A stretch of 64,000 nucleotides of DNA from Ornithinimicrobium flavum (GCF_004526345.1 NZ_CP038213.1:1054001-1118000); one strand, 5' to 3'. Counted from the stretch's first letter, positions 9,440-18,141 are shown. A program made the numbers and translations. The notes: a model not told the origin generated them from the letters alone.

Positions 9440-10941
9440 CGCAGCGCTCCCGGGACCGTCAGCCGCACGGTGCAGCCGCCCTCGACCGCCTCCTGCACCG
9501 ACAGCTCCGCGCCGACGGCCGCCGCGCGGCGCGCCATCCCCCGCCGGCCGGTCCCCTCGACCGAGCCGGTGAGCCCACGCCCGTCGTCGTGGACCCCGAC
9601 CTCCAGGCGGTCGCCCACGACCGCCAACCGCACCCGCGCGCCGGCTCCGCCCGAGTGGCGGGCCGCGTTGCGCACTGCTTCGACCACGACCAGGTAGGCC
9701 GTCGCGGCCGCCCGTTCATCCAGGTCGGGCAGCGGGTCGGGGTGCAGGGAGACGGTGATCGGGAAGGTGTCGGCGTAGACGCCCACGTGCTCGCTTACCG
9801 CCGCCCCGAGGTCCTGGTCCTGCAGGGCGGCCGGGCCCAGGTCGTCGATGAGGCGGCGGACCTCGCCCAGCGCCTCCTCGGTGGTGGTGCCGATTGAGGC
9901 GAGCAGCTCGTCGATCCTTCCGGTCTCCCCCCGGGCGAGCAGGTTGCGGGCCGCCTCGGCACGCATGGAGAGCGACCCGAGGGCAGGCCCCAACGAGTCG
10001 TGCAGCTCCCGCCGCAGCCGCTCCCGCTCCTGCAGCCGGGCGGCGTGGAGGCGGTCGTAGCGCACGCGCAGGTCCAGGCCCCAGAGCTGGTCCCGGACGA
10101 CGGCCGCCCCCACCGCGACCGGCAGCAGCAGGAAGGCCACGCCCTGCAGCACCGCTCCCGCCTCGGCCAGGAGCGCCAGGGGTGCGGCGACGGCAACCAC
10201 GAGCGCGGCCAGGGCCAGCCAGCGCAGGGCCCGCCGGTCGCGCTCGCCGGCCCGGCGCCATCGCAGCACCGGGGCCGCGCAGGCCAGCACCACCAGACCC
10301 GGGAGCACCGCGAACAACCCGCTGAGGAGCGGGGAGGAGATGCCCTCCAGAACCCGGACCCCCAGGGGGTTGGGAAGCGACTCCAGGGCCGGCGCACCCA
10401 GAGGTCCGGGCAGGACCGCGGTGGTCAGCGTCGTCAGCCCGGTCCACGCCAGCACCAGCGCCTCCGCCACGCGCCAGCGGCGCCCAGGCAGGCGGCCGTT
10501 GGGGAAGCGCAGCAGCATGATCGTGGTCAGGCCCTGGGCGGGGACCCAGATCCAGTTCGTGAGCCACCCCGCCCACAGGGCCAGCTCGTGCCCCCGTGCC
10601 AGCAAGGTGAGTGCGGCCAGCAGCGCCAAGGGCCCGGCCACCCAGGCCGCGGCCGACCCGAGCATGAGCCAGGCGATGGGTTCGCGCGGCCGGTGACGCG
10701 CCAGCGTCGCCCCGGCGAGCGCGAGGCCAGCCATACCGATCATCTGCAGGACGAACGAGACGGTGCTGTTGAAACCCTCGACCCCCTCCGTGGCCCCGGC
10801 GGCCAGGAGGGCCAGGACCGTCGCCACGCCGGCGACCGTCGCCACCAGGCCTGCGACCGCGACCGGCCGCAGCCAGGTATTGGCCGGGGGGCGATGGCCG
10901 TCCAGCCGCCCCGGCACCGCGATCGCGGAGGCGTCGGTCAC
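9436..10941 (-). CDS. NarX/DesK-type sensor histidine kinase
   Basis: A 501-residue histidine kinase of the HisKA_3 class. Roughly the first 290 residues hold about eight to nine membrane segments without a clear extracellular domain. The dimerisation helix RRELHDSLGPALGSLSMRAE carries the phospho-accepting His, and the C-terminal HATPase domain has NAARHSGGAGARVRL and DDGRGLTGSVEGTGRRGMA. The start GTG at 10941 is chosen because TACAGT (10948-10953, minus strand) lies 6 nt upstream in the leaderless arrangement; the frame is open to 11127 but that would overlap the divergent gene. It overlaps the regulator gene by four bases. Confidence 0.88.
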   Translation of the reverse strand: MTDASAIAVPGRLDGHRPPANTWLRPVAVAGLVATVAGVATVLALLAAGATEGVEGFNSTVSFVLQMIGMAGLALAGATLARHRPREPIAWLMLGSAAAWVAGPLALLAALTLLARGHELALWAGWLTNWIWVPAQGLTTIMLLRFPNGRLPGRRWRVAEALVLAWTGLTTLTTAVLPGPLGAPALESLPNPLGVRVLEGISSPLLSGLFAVLPGLVVLACAAPVLRWRRAGERDRRALRWLALAALVVAVAAPLALLAEAGAVLQGVAFLLLPVAVGAAVVRDQLWGLDLRVRYDRLHAARLQERERLRRELHDSLGPALGSLSMRAEAARNLLARGETGRIDELLASIGTTTEEALGEVRRLIDDLGPAALQDQDLGAAVSEHVGVYADTFPITVSLHPDPLPDLDERAAATAYLVVVEAVRNAARHSGGAGARVRLAVVGDRLEVGVHDDGRGLTGSVEGTGRRGMARRAAAVGAELSVQEAVEGGCTVRLTVPGALR

Positions 10942-11019
10942 GGCCTCACTGTAGGGCCGGGCGCTCCCGGACGGCAGGGGTCGATCTCCCGGTCGGTTCG
11001 GGAAACCTTCTCGTCGGTT

Positions 11020-11037
11020 GATACCCTGAGGGGTATC
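11020..11037. promoter_or_regulatory. CsoR/CstR-type operator
   Basis: GATACCCTGAGGGGTATC, a perfect inverted repeat with 7-bp arms (GATACCC/GGGTATC) and a 4-nt centre, 26 bp before the CxxC decarboxylase-family gene. ATACCC-N4-GGGTAT dyads are bound by CsoR-family repressors that sense copper or, in the CstR branch, persulfides. No csoR/cstR gene is visible in the window. Confidence 0.7.
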
Positions 11038-11062
11038 CCCACCGTCTAGAGAAGGACCCCAG

Positions 11063-11422
11063 ATGACCCACGGCAAGAAGGTGCTCGACGACCTCCGGGA
11101 CCCCGCACGCACGCTGCGTGCAGCCATCCCGGACGTCTACGCGGGCTTCGCGGCGACCCACAAGGCCGCCCTCGCCGGCGGTGCGCTGGACACCCGCACC
11201 AAGGAGCTCATCGCCCTGGCCATCGGGATCGACCAGAAGTGCGACGGCTGCATCGCCTCGCACGCCCGGGGTGCCGCCCGCGCCGGGGCCACCCCCGAGG
11301 AGGTGGCCGAGACGATCGGTGTCGCCATCCTCATGGCGGGCGGACCGAGCTCGGTCTACGGTCCCCGCGCCTACGAGGCCTTCCTGGAGTTCCACGCGCA
11401 GTACTCCTCCTCCGAGGGCTGA
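11063..11422 (+). CDS. carboxymuconolactone decarboxylase-family protein with CxxC
   Basis: A 119-residue AhpD/CMD-fold protein. The redox motif is KCDGCIASHARGAARAGAT, a CxxC followed by the conserved His, as in alkylhydroperoxidase-like members; KELIALAIGI and EVAETIGVAILMAGGPS are the other family stretches. Such proteins act as peroxidase partners or thiol-redox enzymes rather than decarboxylases when CxxC is present. The ATG at 11063 has AAGGA upstream (11052-11056). The GATACCC-N4-GGGTATC operator just upstream suggests control by a CsoR/CstR-family repressor and so a role in sulfide, persulfide or copper stress. Confidence 0.88.
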   Translation: MTHGKKVLDDLRDPARTLRAAIPDVYAGFAATHKAALAGGALDTRTKELIALAIGIDQKCDGCIASHARGAARAGATPEEVAETIGVAILMAGGPSSVYGPRAYEAFLEFHAQYSSSEG

Positions 11423-11464
11423 CCACCCGGCCGCCGGGCCCGCGCCCGGCCTACGCTGGCGGGC

Positions 11465-12298
11465 ATGACCCGCGTCACGCAGCGCCGTCGCGTCACCCGG
11501 CTCACCGCCGGGGGCGCGGCACGGACCCGCGCGGACGTGGTCGCGGGGGAGGAGCCGCTGGAGATCCGGGTCGACGGTCGGGCCCTCTCGGTGACGATGC
11601 GGACGCCCGGTCACGACTTCGACCTCGTCGTGGGCTTCCTGCACGGCGAGGGGCTGCTGCGCTCGTGGGACGACGTGGCACAGATCGACTACCGGTCCGG
11701 GATCGGGCCGGACGGGTTGCGCGACTACAACGTCGTGGACCTCACCCTGGCCGAGGGGGTGCCGGCGCCGAACCTCTCGCTGGAGCGGCACGTCTATACC
11801 TCCTCCTCCTGCGGGGTGTGCGGCACCGCGTCGATCGAGTCGGTGCGGCGCTCCGGCGCCCATGACCTCCGGGGCGACACCGCGGCCCACCCCCTCGCCG
11901 ACCTGCTCTCCCTGCCCGACCGGCTGCGGAGCGAGCAGGTCCTCTTCGACCGGACCGGCGGGGTGCACGCGGCCGGTCTCTTCGTCCCCGGTGAGGGCGG
12001 CCTCGAGCTGGTCTGCCTGCGGGAGGACGTGGGCCGGCACAACGCCGTCGACAAGGTCCTGGGCTGGGCGCTGGGGGAGCGGGGTATGCCGTTGCCCGGC
12101 ACGGTCCTCCAGGTCTCCGGGCGGGCGTCCTTCGAGCTCGTCCAGAAGGCCGCGCTCGCGGGAATCCCGGTCCTGTCCGCCGTGTCGGCGCCGTCCAGCC
12201 TCGCGGTGGAGCTGGCAGAGGAGGTCGGTATGACGCTCCTCGGCTTCAACCGCGGGGCCTCTGTCAACGTCTACACGGGCGGCCACCGCGTCGCCTGA
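11465..12298 (+). CDS. fdhD: formate dehydrogenase accessory sulfurtransferase FdhD
   Basis: FdhD passes sulfur from a cysteine desulfurase to the molybdenum cofactor, which is needed for active formate dehydrogenase. The 277-residue product has the family motifs EEPLEIRVDG, HDFDLVVGFLHGEG, the active-site SSCGVCG with two Cys, and REDVGRHNAVDKVLG. The ATG at 11465 follows TACGCT (11452-11457) with a 7-nt spacer and no Shine-Dalgarno site, so the mRNA is probably leaderless. The matching formate dehydrogenase is not in this window. Confidence 0.95.
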   Translation: MTRVTQRRRVTRLTAGGAARTRADVVAGEEPLEIRVDGRALSVTMRTPGHDFDLVVGFLHGEGLLRSWDDVAQIDYRSGIGPDGLRDYNVVDLTLAEGVPAPNLSLERHVYTSSSCGVCGTASIESVRRSGAHDLRGDTAAHPLADLLSLPDRLRSEQVLFDRTGGVHAAGLFVPGEGGLELVCLREDVGRHNAVDKVLGWALGERGMPLPGTVLQVSGRASFELVQKAALAGIPVLSAVSAPSSLAVELAEEVGMTLLGFNRGASVNVYTGGHRVA

Positions 12299-12397
12299 CA
12301 GCTCCTGGCGAGCAGGGGGTACAGCGCCAGCCGGCGACCCGCGCGCCAACCGCATCCCGAGCCGGGTGGTCAGCGCCGCTGGCCACCTCCTCGGCCC

Positions 12398-12691
12398 TCA
12401 CCGGCGCAGCAGCGCCACCCGCATCTCCCGCAGCTCCCCGGTCACCACGCCCCGGGCGATCGCGGGGTCGGACTCCATGAGGGCCCGCGCGGCGGTCTCG
12501 TCCGGTGCCTCGAAGACCGTGATCCCGGTGTTCACCGGCCCGAGCGTCGGGCCGGCGAGGATGACCACCCCCTGCTCGGTGAGACGCTGCAGGTGGGCGA
12601 AGTGCTCGGCGAAGACCGACTCCTCCTGCGGCGTCATGGTGTCCGCGAAGTGCTCGCGCGGCGGGTGCAGGAAGTAGATCCACTGGGCCAC
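12398..12691 (-). CDS. YciI-family protein
   Basis: A 97-residue YCII-domain protein (ferredoxin-like alpha/beta fold). Family features include the N-terminal WIYFLHPPRE, FAEHFAHLQRLTEQGVVILAGPT with the conserved His, and the DPAIARGVVTGELREM tail. The start is the GTG at 12691, reading MAQWIYFL; TAGCCT (12699-12704, minus strand) sits 7 nt upstream, consistent with a leaderless transcript. Most YciI proteins have no assigned reaction; some are related to muconolactone isomerases. Confidence 0.85.
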   Translation of the reverse strand: MAQWIYFLHPPREHFADTMTPQEESVFAEHFAHLQRLTEQGVVILAGPTLGPVNTGITVFEAPDETAARALMESDPAIARGVVTGELREMRVALLRR

Positions 12692-12831
12692 GCAGGTCAG
12701 GCTAGCCCCGCCCGCGCCCGCGCGGCGCGCATGCTGGGGCCGGGGAGGCCGCGAGCTCGGCTGCCCCGGTGGCTCGTGCGGCGCGAGCTCTGTTCCGGCC
12801 GTGGGGCGGTGGTCCATGCCAAGGTGGGCTT

Positions 12832-13262
12832 ATGGCAGGCCGCGCACCCAGGACCGTCCCCACCGATGTGCCACCGGAGGCGTTCCTGGAGACCCTGGAC
12901 GGCAGACGGTCCGGGGAGGGCGGGTCCTGCTCGACGTGATGCGGGAGGCCACCGGTGTCGAGGGCGTGATGTGGGGCCCGTCGATGGTCGGTTACGGGTC
13001 GGCGCGCTACCGGTCAAGTAGTGGAGCCACCGAAGGCAGGTGGTTCCGGGTGGGGTTCTCGCCGCGCAGGGCGAAGCTCACGTTCTACGGGTTGCAGGGC
13101 CATCCCCGCAGCGAGGAGCTCCTCGCCCGGCTGGGGCCGCACACCCTCGGGGTGGACTGCGTCTACGCCAACCGTCTGGATCAGCTGGACCTGGAGGTGC
13201 TGCGGGAGCTCATGGAGCACGCCTTCGTCGACGTCACCACGGCGGAGGTCGCCGACGGCTGA
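12832..13262 (+). CDS. DUF1801 protein, one frameshift
   Basis: A DUF1801-type protein of about 143 residues, interrupted by a frameshift. The first frame gives MAGRAPRTVPTDVPPEAFL up to DGRRSGEG and then stops. The -1 frame continues with LLDVMREATG, EGVMWGPSMVGYGSARY, WFRVGFSPRRAKLTFYG and the conserved DQLDLEVLRELMEHAF. The break is in GAGGGCGGG at about 12916-12924; one missing G restores the full family profile. The members are small iron-chaperone-fold (YdhG-like) proteins of uncertain role. Sequencing error is as likely as a real lesion. Confidence 0.7.
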
Positions 13263-13315
13263 GGGCTGTGGACGGTGCCGTCGGAGGGTGGGCGGCACCG
13301 CATACCCTGAGACCC

Positions 13316-15514
13316 ATGCCTGCCGTCCCCGACCTCGACACGATGCTCCGTGCGGCCGTGGCCGCGGTCGGGGGGACCGAGCGTCCCGGTCAGGTGAGCA
13401 TGGCCAGGGCCGTGGAGCGCGCGGTGGAGCAGGAGGAGCACCTGCTGGTCCAGGCCGGCACCGGCACCGGCAAGTCGCTGGCCTACCTCGTGCCGGCGAT
13501 CGCGCACGCGATGCGCACGGGCAAGCCCGTCGTCGTGGCCACGGCGACCCTCGCCCTGCAGGCGCAGATCGTCGACCGTGACCTGCCGCGGATCGCCGAC
13601 GCGCTGGCGCCGCTGATGGGGCGACGGCCGACGTTCGCCCTGGTCAAGGGTCGGTCCAACTACCTGTGCGAGCACAAGCTGGTCGGTGGCTTCCCGGACG
13701 AGGACGACGACTCGCTGCTGTCGGTGGGGTCGGTCGACCGGGAGCGGGGGCGGCTGGGCGGCGAGGTGGTGCGGCTGCGGGAGTGGGCCGAGCTCACCGA
13801 GTCCGGCGACCGCGACGAGCTCGTGCCCGGGGTGAGCAACCGGGCGTGGCGGCAGGTCTCCGTCACCGCCCACGAGTGCCTCGGGAGCAAGTGCCCCGTG
13901 GTGGCCGACTGCTACGTCGAGCGCTCCCGGGCCGCCGCGACCGAGGTCGACGTCATCGTCACCAACCACAGCTTCATGGCCATCGACGCCTTCGAGGGCC
14001 GCTTCATGCTGCCCGAGCACGACCTGCTCATCATCGACGAGGCGCACGAGCTCACCGACCGCGTCACCTCGACCATCACCGACGAGCTCACGGCCTCCAG
14101 CGTCTCGGTCGCGGCCCGCCGCGCGGGCAAGGGTGAGGCGGCGGCCCGGCTGGCGGAGACCAGCGACCTCGTCGCGGCCGCGCTCGAGCAGCTGCCCGAG
14201 GGTCGCTTGCAGTCGATGCCCGAGCGCCTGGTGACCACGATGCAGCTGGTCCTCGACGCGTCGCGGGCGGCGCTGTCGGAGATCAAGCCGGAGAAGGGCG
14301 CGGAGGTCGACGGGGCCCGGCAGATGGCGCTCGCCGCGGTCCAGGACGTCTTCGACACCAGCGAGCGGGTGCTGGAGGACCGGGAGCTGGACGTCGTGTG
14401 GATCACCCACGACCAGCGGCGCGGCAGCGTGCTGCGGGTTGCACCGATGAGCGTGTCCCTGCTCGTCCGGGACAAGATCTTCGCCGAGCGAACCGTCGTC
14501 CTCACCTCCGCCACCCTTGAGCTGGGCGGCACCTTCGACGCCGTCGCGGGCACGATCGGCCTGCGGGGGGCGGGGTCACCGACGTGGAAGGGGCTCGACG
14601 TCGGCTCGCCCTTCGACTACCCCCAGCAGGGGATCGCCTACGTCGCGGCCCACCTGCCCCCGCCGGGCCGGGACGGAGCGAGCCCGGCGGTCTTCGACGA
14701 GATCGAGGAGCTGGTGCGGGCGGCCGGTGGACGCACCCTGGGGCTCTTCAGCTCGCGGCGCGCCGCGGAGGCCGCGGCCGAGCAGATGCGGGACCGGCTG
14801 GCGGACACCGGGATCCGCATCCTCTGCCAGGGTGAGGACCAGATGCCGACCCTGGTGCGGGACTTCGCCTCGGACGCCACGACGTGCCTGTTCGGGACCA
14901 TGTCGCTGTGGCAGGGCGTGGACGTGCCGGGGTCCGCGTGCCAGCTGGTGCTCATCGACCGCATCCCCTTCCCCCGCCCGGACGACCCGCTGTCCTCCGC
15001 CCGGACCGAGGCGATCGGCCGGATGGGCGGCAACGGGTTCATGGCGGTCTCCGCGACCCACGCGGCCCTGCGGCTGGCCCAGGGTGCCGGTCGGCTGATC
15101 CGCCGCGGGGACGACCGGGGGGTCGTGGCGTTCCTCGACTCCCGGATGATGAGCGCGCGCTACGCCGGCTTCCTGCAGCGCTCGCTGCCGCCGTTCTGGC
15201 CCACCAGCGACAAAGAGCTCGTGCTCGGTGCCCTGCGTCGTCTCGACCAGGAAGCCCCCGACGTCGTGCCGGTGGTGCAGCCCGGGGCGCGGGGTATCGG
15301 CGGGGCACCGCTGCCCACCGACGAGGTCCCCGTCGCCCGGTCACCCCGCACCGCGGTCACCGGTGGGCACGCCTGGACCGACGAGCAGGACGAGGAGCTG
15401 CGCGACGGGGTCGGCTCGGGCGTCTCGCTGGAGGAGCTCTGCGAGCACCTGGAGCTGGCGCCGGACCTGGTCACAGCGCGGATGCACCAGCTGGGCCTGG
15501 AGGTGGGTGCGTGA
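13316..15514 (+). CDS. dinG: DinG/XPD-family ATP-dependent DNA helicase
   Basis: A 732-residue superfamily 2 5'-3' helicase. Walker A is AGTGTGKSLAYLVP (about residues 48-61) and the DEAH box is IIDEAHELTD (about 238). Cysteines between them (YLCEHK, CLGSKCPVVADCYV) are placed like the Fe-S ligands of the XPD/DinG group. Motif VI is QGAGRLIRRGDDRG. The last 50 residues (HAWTDEQDEELRDGVGSG) look like a small SANT/HTH-type tail not usual in E. coli DinG. The ATG at 13316 has TACCCT (13303-13308) 7 nt upstream. The next gene starts inside its stop codon (GTGA). Confidence 0.92.
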   Translation: MPAVPDLDTMLRAAVAAVGGTERPGQVSMARAVERAVEQEEHLLVQAGTGTGKSLAYLVPAIAHAMRTGKPVVVATATLALQAQIVDRDLPRIADALAPLMGRRPTFALVKGRSNYLCEHKLVGGFPDEDDDSLLSVGSVDRERGRLGGEVVRLREWAELTESGDRDELVPGVSNRAWRQVSVTAHECLGSKCPVVADCYVERSRAAATEVDVIVTNHSFMAIDAFEGRFMLPEHDLLIIDEAHELTDRVTSTITDELTASSVSVAARRAGKGEAAARLAETSDLVAAALEQLPEGRLQSMPERLVTTMQLVLDASRAALSEIKPEKGAEVDGARQMALAAVQDVFDTSERVLEDRELDVVWITHDQRRGSVLRVAPMSVSLLVRDKIFAERTVVLTSATLELGGTFDAVAGTIGLRGAGSPTWKGLDVGSPFDYPQQGIAYVAAHLPPPGRDGASPAVFDEIEELVRAAGGRTLGLFSSRRAAEAAAEQMRDRLADTGIRILCQGEDQMPTLVRDFASDATTCLFGTMSLWQGVDVPGSACQLVLIDRIPFPRPDDPLSSARTEAIGRMGGNGFMAVSATHAALRLAQGAGRLIRRGDDRGVVAFLDSRMMSARYAGFLQRSLPPFWPTSDKELVLGALRRLDQEAPDVVPVVQPGARGIGGAPLPTDEVPVARSPRTAVTGGHAWTDEQDEELRDGVGSGVSLEELCEHLELAPDLVTARMHQLGLEVGA

Positions 15515-16041
15515 GCGGCGGTCCCGCCGGGCCCACCGACGGCCTGGGCCCGGAGGGGAATGGGTGGGACGACGCCGCGAGCCCGGCAGCGGCCCTGGGG
15601 GACGACGCCAGCACGCCGACCGACCCGCCCGAGGACCGGCCGTTCTGGCACCTCGCCGAGCTGGTCCACTGGGAGGCCGCGGTGCGCCGGGGCCGCTACG
15701 AGCGCTCCACGCTCGGCGCGTCGCTGCAGCAGGTCGGCTTCATCCATGCGGCCTACCCGGAGCAGCTGGCGGCCGTCGTCCGGGCCCACTTCGCGCGCTG
15801 CGCGGACCCGCTGGTGGTCCTGGAGATCGACCCGGCCCGGCTGCGCGAGCACGGGACTGACGTGCGGCTCGAGTCCGGCGACCCATCGGATCCCTCCGGC
15901 GACCGCTACCCCCACATCGTCGGCCCGCTCCCGCTCGATGCGGTGACCCGCACCCGCCCGGCCGTTGTCGCCAGGGGATGGCTCGACCTGGGGCCCTGGG
16001 AGTCCGTCGGGGGAGTGAGTCGCGAAGCCGGGTCGGATTGA
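15511..16041 (+). CDS. DUF952 domain protein
   Basis: A 176-residue protein with a disordered acidic N-terminus (about 45 residues) followed by a DUF952 domain: FWHLAELVHWEAAVRRGRYERST, GFIHAAYPEQLAAVVRAHF, VVLEIDPARL and YPHIVGPLPLDAV. DUF952 has a fold related to ADP-ribosyltransferases but no agreed activity. The GTG at 15511 overlaps the helicase stop by four bases, so translation is coupled. Confidence 0.82.
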   Translation: MSGGPAGPTDGLGPEGNGWDDAASPAAALGDDASTPTDPPEDRPFWHLAELVHWEAAVRRGRYERSTLGASLQQVGFIHAAYPEQLAAVVRAHFARCADPLVVLEIDPARLREHGTDVRLESGDPSDPSGDRYPHIVGPLPLDAVTRTRPAVVARGWLDLGPWESVGGVSREAGSD

Positions 16042-16055
16042 CATCGGTCGATGTC
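16040..16055. promoter_or_regulatory. ArsR-type operator 1
   Basis: GACATCGGTCGATGTC is a perfect dyad (GACATCG/CGATGTC, 2-nt centre) 48 bp before the acr3 start. The half-site resembles ArsR/SmtB operators (GACATCGATGTC-like). It touches the stop codon of the DUF952 gene. Confidence 0.6.
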
Positions 16056-16072
16056 CTGCACGACGATGAGGC

Positions 16073-16088
16073 ATAGACAGTCGTCTAT
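16073..16088. promoter_or_regulatory. ArsR-type operator 2
   Basis: ATAGACAGTCGTCTAT is a perfect dyad (ATAGAC/GTCTAT, 4-nt centre) 15 bp before the acr3 ATG. ATAGAC half-sites are typical of actinobacterial ArsR operators. The two dyads are centred 33 bp apart, about three helical turns. Confidence 0.65.
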
Positions 16089-16102
16089 AGATCGGATCCA
16101 CC

Positions 16103-17209
16103 ATGAGCCACGGGCCCGCCACCGTGACGACGCGCGACACCGGACCGGCCGGGCACCTGTCGACGACCGACAAGTACCTCCCCGTCTGGATCGGCGCCGC
16201 GATGCTGGCCGGTCTGCTGCTGGGCCGGCTCGTGCCCGGCCTGGGGTCATGGCTCGGCGCGGTGGAGATCGAGGGCATCTCGCTGCCGATCGCCCTGGGG
16301 CTGCTGGTCATGATGTACCCCGTCCTGGCGAAGGTGCGTTACGACCGCCTGGACACCGTGGTCGCCGACCGGCGGCTGCTGGTCAGCTCGCTGGTGCTCA
16401 ACTGGGTGCTCGGCCCGGCGCTGATGTTCGCGCTGGCCTGGATCTTCCTGGCCGACCTGCCGGAGTACCGCACGGGCCTGATCATCGTGGGCCTGGCGCG
16501 CTGCATCGCGATGGTCGTCATCTGGAACGACCTGGCCTGCGGGGACCGGGAGGCCGCCGCGGTCCTGGTCGCCCTCAACTCGATCTTCCAGGTCGTCGCG
16601 TTCGCCGGCCTGGGCTGGTTCTATCTGTCGGTCCTCCCCGGGTGGCTCGGGCTGGACCAGGCGGCGCTGGACGTCAGCCCCTGGCAGATCGCCACGTCGG
16701 TGCTCATCTTCCTCGGGATCCCGCTGCTGGCCGGCTACCTGTCCCGGGTCTGGGGCGAGCGGGCGCGCGGGCGGCAGTGGTACGAGGAGCGCTTCCTGCC
16801 CGTCGTCGGCCCGTGGGCGCTGCGCGGGCTGCTCTTCACGATCGTGCTGCTCTTCGCCCTCCAGGGTGACCGGATCGTCTCCCAACCCCTGGACGTGGCG
16901 CGGATGGCGGTGCCGCTGCTGCTCTACTTCGGCCTCATGTGGGGCCTGGGGTTCGTCCTGGGTCGGGCTCTGGGGATGTCCTACGAACGCACCACCACCC
17001 TGGCCTTCACCGCAGCCGGCAACAACTTCGAGCTGGCGATCGCGGTGGCGATCGCGACCTTCGGGGTCACCTCGGGCGAGGCGGTCGCGGCCGTCGTCGG
17101 CCCCCTCATCGAGGTGCCGGTCCTCGTCGGACTCGTCTACGTCTCCCTCGCCCTGCGTCGCTCCTTCCCCACCCGCGCCGTCCCCGCTTCCCGAGAGGCC
17201 ACGTCGTGA
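16103..17209 (+). CDS. acr3: Acr3-family arsenite efflux pump
   Basis: A 368-residue arsenite/H+ antiporter of the ACR3 family with ten membrane segments. Diagnostic stretches are PIALGLLVMMYPVLAKVRYD, the conserved Cys in GLARCIAMVVIWNDLACGD, and LAFTAAGNNFELAIAVAIATFG. It exports As(III), and often Sb(III), made by the arsenate reductase encoded next. The ATG at 16103 follows two ArsR-type dyads. The arsC gene begins with a GTG overlapping the last codons, so the two are coupled. Confidence 0.95.
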   Translation: MSHGPATVTTRDTGPAGHLSTTDKYLPVWIGAAMLAGLLLGRLVPGLGSWLGAVEIEGISLPIALGLLVMMYPVLAKVRYDRLDTVVADRRLLVSSLVLNWVLGPALMFALAWIFLADLPEYRTGLIIVGLARCIAMVVIWNDLACGDREAAAVLVALNSIFQVVAFAGLGWFYLSVLPGWLGLDQAALDVSPWQIATSVLIFLGIPLLAGYLSRVWGERARGRQWYEERFLPVVGPWALRGLLFTIVLLFALQGDRIVSQPLDVARMAVPLLLYFGLMWGLGFVLGRALGMSYERTTTLAFTAAGNNFELAIAVAIATFGVTSGEAVAAVVGPLIEVPVLVGLVYVSLALRRSFPTRAVPASREATS

Positions 17210-17625
17210 CCGGCACCGCGAGACCCACCGTCCTGTTCGTCTGCGTCCACAACGCGGGCCGCTCGCAGATGGCCGCGGCCTACCTGCAGCACCTGGCCGA
17301 CGGGGCGGTCGAGGTCCTCTCGGCCGGCTCCGCACCGGCGGACCAGGTCAACCCGGCCGCCGTCCAGGCTATGGCCGAGGAGGGCATCGACATCACGGCC
17401 GAGCAGCCCAAGCTCCTGACCGACGGAGCCGTCCGTGCCTCGGACGTCGTCATCACGATGGGCTGCGGCGACACCTGCCCCGTCTATCCCGGGAAGCGCT
17501 ACGAGGACTGGGAGCTGGACGATCCTGCCGGCCAGGGCGTGAAGGCGGTGCGGCCCATCCGGGACGAGATCCGGGCGCGGGTCACGGCCCTCATCGCGTC
17601 GTTGGACGTGCCGGCCCGCGACTGA
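17206..17625 (+). CDS. arsC: arsenate reductase ArsC, LMW phosphatase type
   Basis: A 139-residue arsenate reductase of the low-molecular-weight tyrosine phosphatase fold. The P-loop CVHNAGRS (CX5R) is at residues 13-20. Resolving Cys residues are in VVITMGCGDTCPVYPGKRYEDW, the hallmark of thioredoxin- or mycothiol/mycoredoxin-linked actinobacterial ArsC. It converts As(V) to As(III) for export by Acr3. Its GTG start overlaps the acr3 stop. Confidence 0.95.
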   Translation: MTGTARPTVLFVCVHNAGRSQMAAAYLQHLADGAVEVLSAGSAPADQVNPAAVQAMAEEGIDITAEQPKLLTDGAVRASDVVITMGCGDTCPVYPGKRYEDWELDDPAGQGVKAVRPIRDEIRARVTALIASLDVPARD

Positions 17626-17668
17626 CCCGAGGCGGTCGTCCGGGGACGGCCGGCAGGGCCGGCACCGG

Positions 17669-18049
17669 TCAGCAGCACCCGTCCGCCGGCGCCGCGCCCA
17701 CCCTCTCGGACAGCGCGAGGAAGCCGCGCACCTGCTCGAGCGGCGCGCGGCGGACCGTCCAGTGCACCCAGCGGCCGCGCTTGTCACGGTCGACCAGACC
17801 GGCCTCGTGCAGCTTGTGCATGTGGAAGGACAGGGTGGGCTGGCTGATCTGCAGGGCCGTCGGGAGATGGCACGCGCAGGCGGTGCCGGACTGCGACTCG
17901 GCGAGGTACTGCAGCAGCCGGACCCGCGTCGGGTCGGCCAACGCCTTGAAGACCAGCGCCAGGTCCTCGGCCTGGCCGCGGGGGAGCAGGTCGCAGTCCG
18001 CACCGGGGCAGCAGACGTCCTCGGTGCTCACGGTCGGTGGCGCGGTCAT
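17669..18049 (-). CDS. arsR: ArsR/SmtB-family repressor
   Basis: A 126-residue metalloregulator convergent with arsC. The winged helix has VFKALADPTRVRLLQYLAES, the recognition helix ISQPTLSFHMHKLHEAGLV and GRWVHWTVR. Candidate As(III) ligands are Cys-rich: DVCCPGADCD near the N-terminus, TACACHL at the sensor helix and a terminal GCC. The ATG at 18049 is used because TACGCT (18056-18061, minus strand) lies 6 nt upstream, the leaderless pattern. A CATCGATG palindrome at 18069-18076 may be an autoregulatory half-operator. It most likely represses acr3-arsC through the two dyads at 16040-16088. Confidence 0.9.
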   Translation of the reverse strand: MTAPPTVSTEDVCCPGADCDLLPRGQAEDLALVFKALADPTRVRLLQYLAESQSGTACACHLPTALQISQPTLSFHMHKLHEAGLVDRDKRGRWVHWTVRRAPLEQVRGFLALSERVGAAPADGCC

Positions 18050-18141
18050 CTCCCCAGCGTACGCCCCACATCGATGATCGTCCATGCATGCGTGTGGACG
18101 GCCGCGTCGGGGTGTCGGCGGCGCGTGGCAGGCTGGGGCCC

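Noticed and set aside
12801..13262. An unbroken 153-codon frame beginning MGRWSMPRWAYG
   Set aside because: The first 40 residues are out of frame relative to the DUF1801 start at 12832; the frame is open only because of high G+C.
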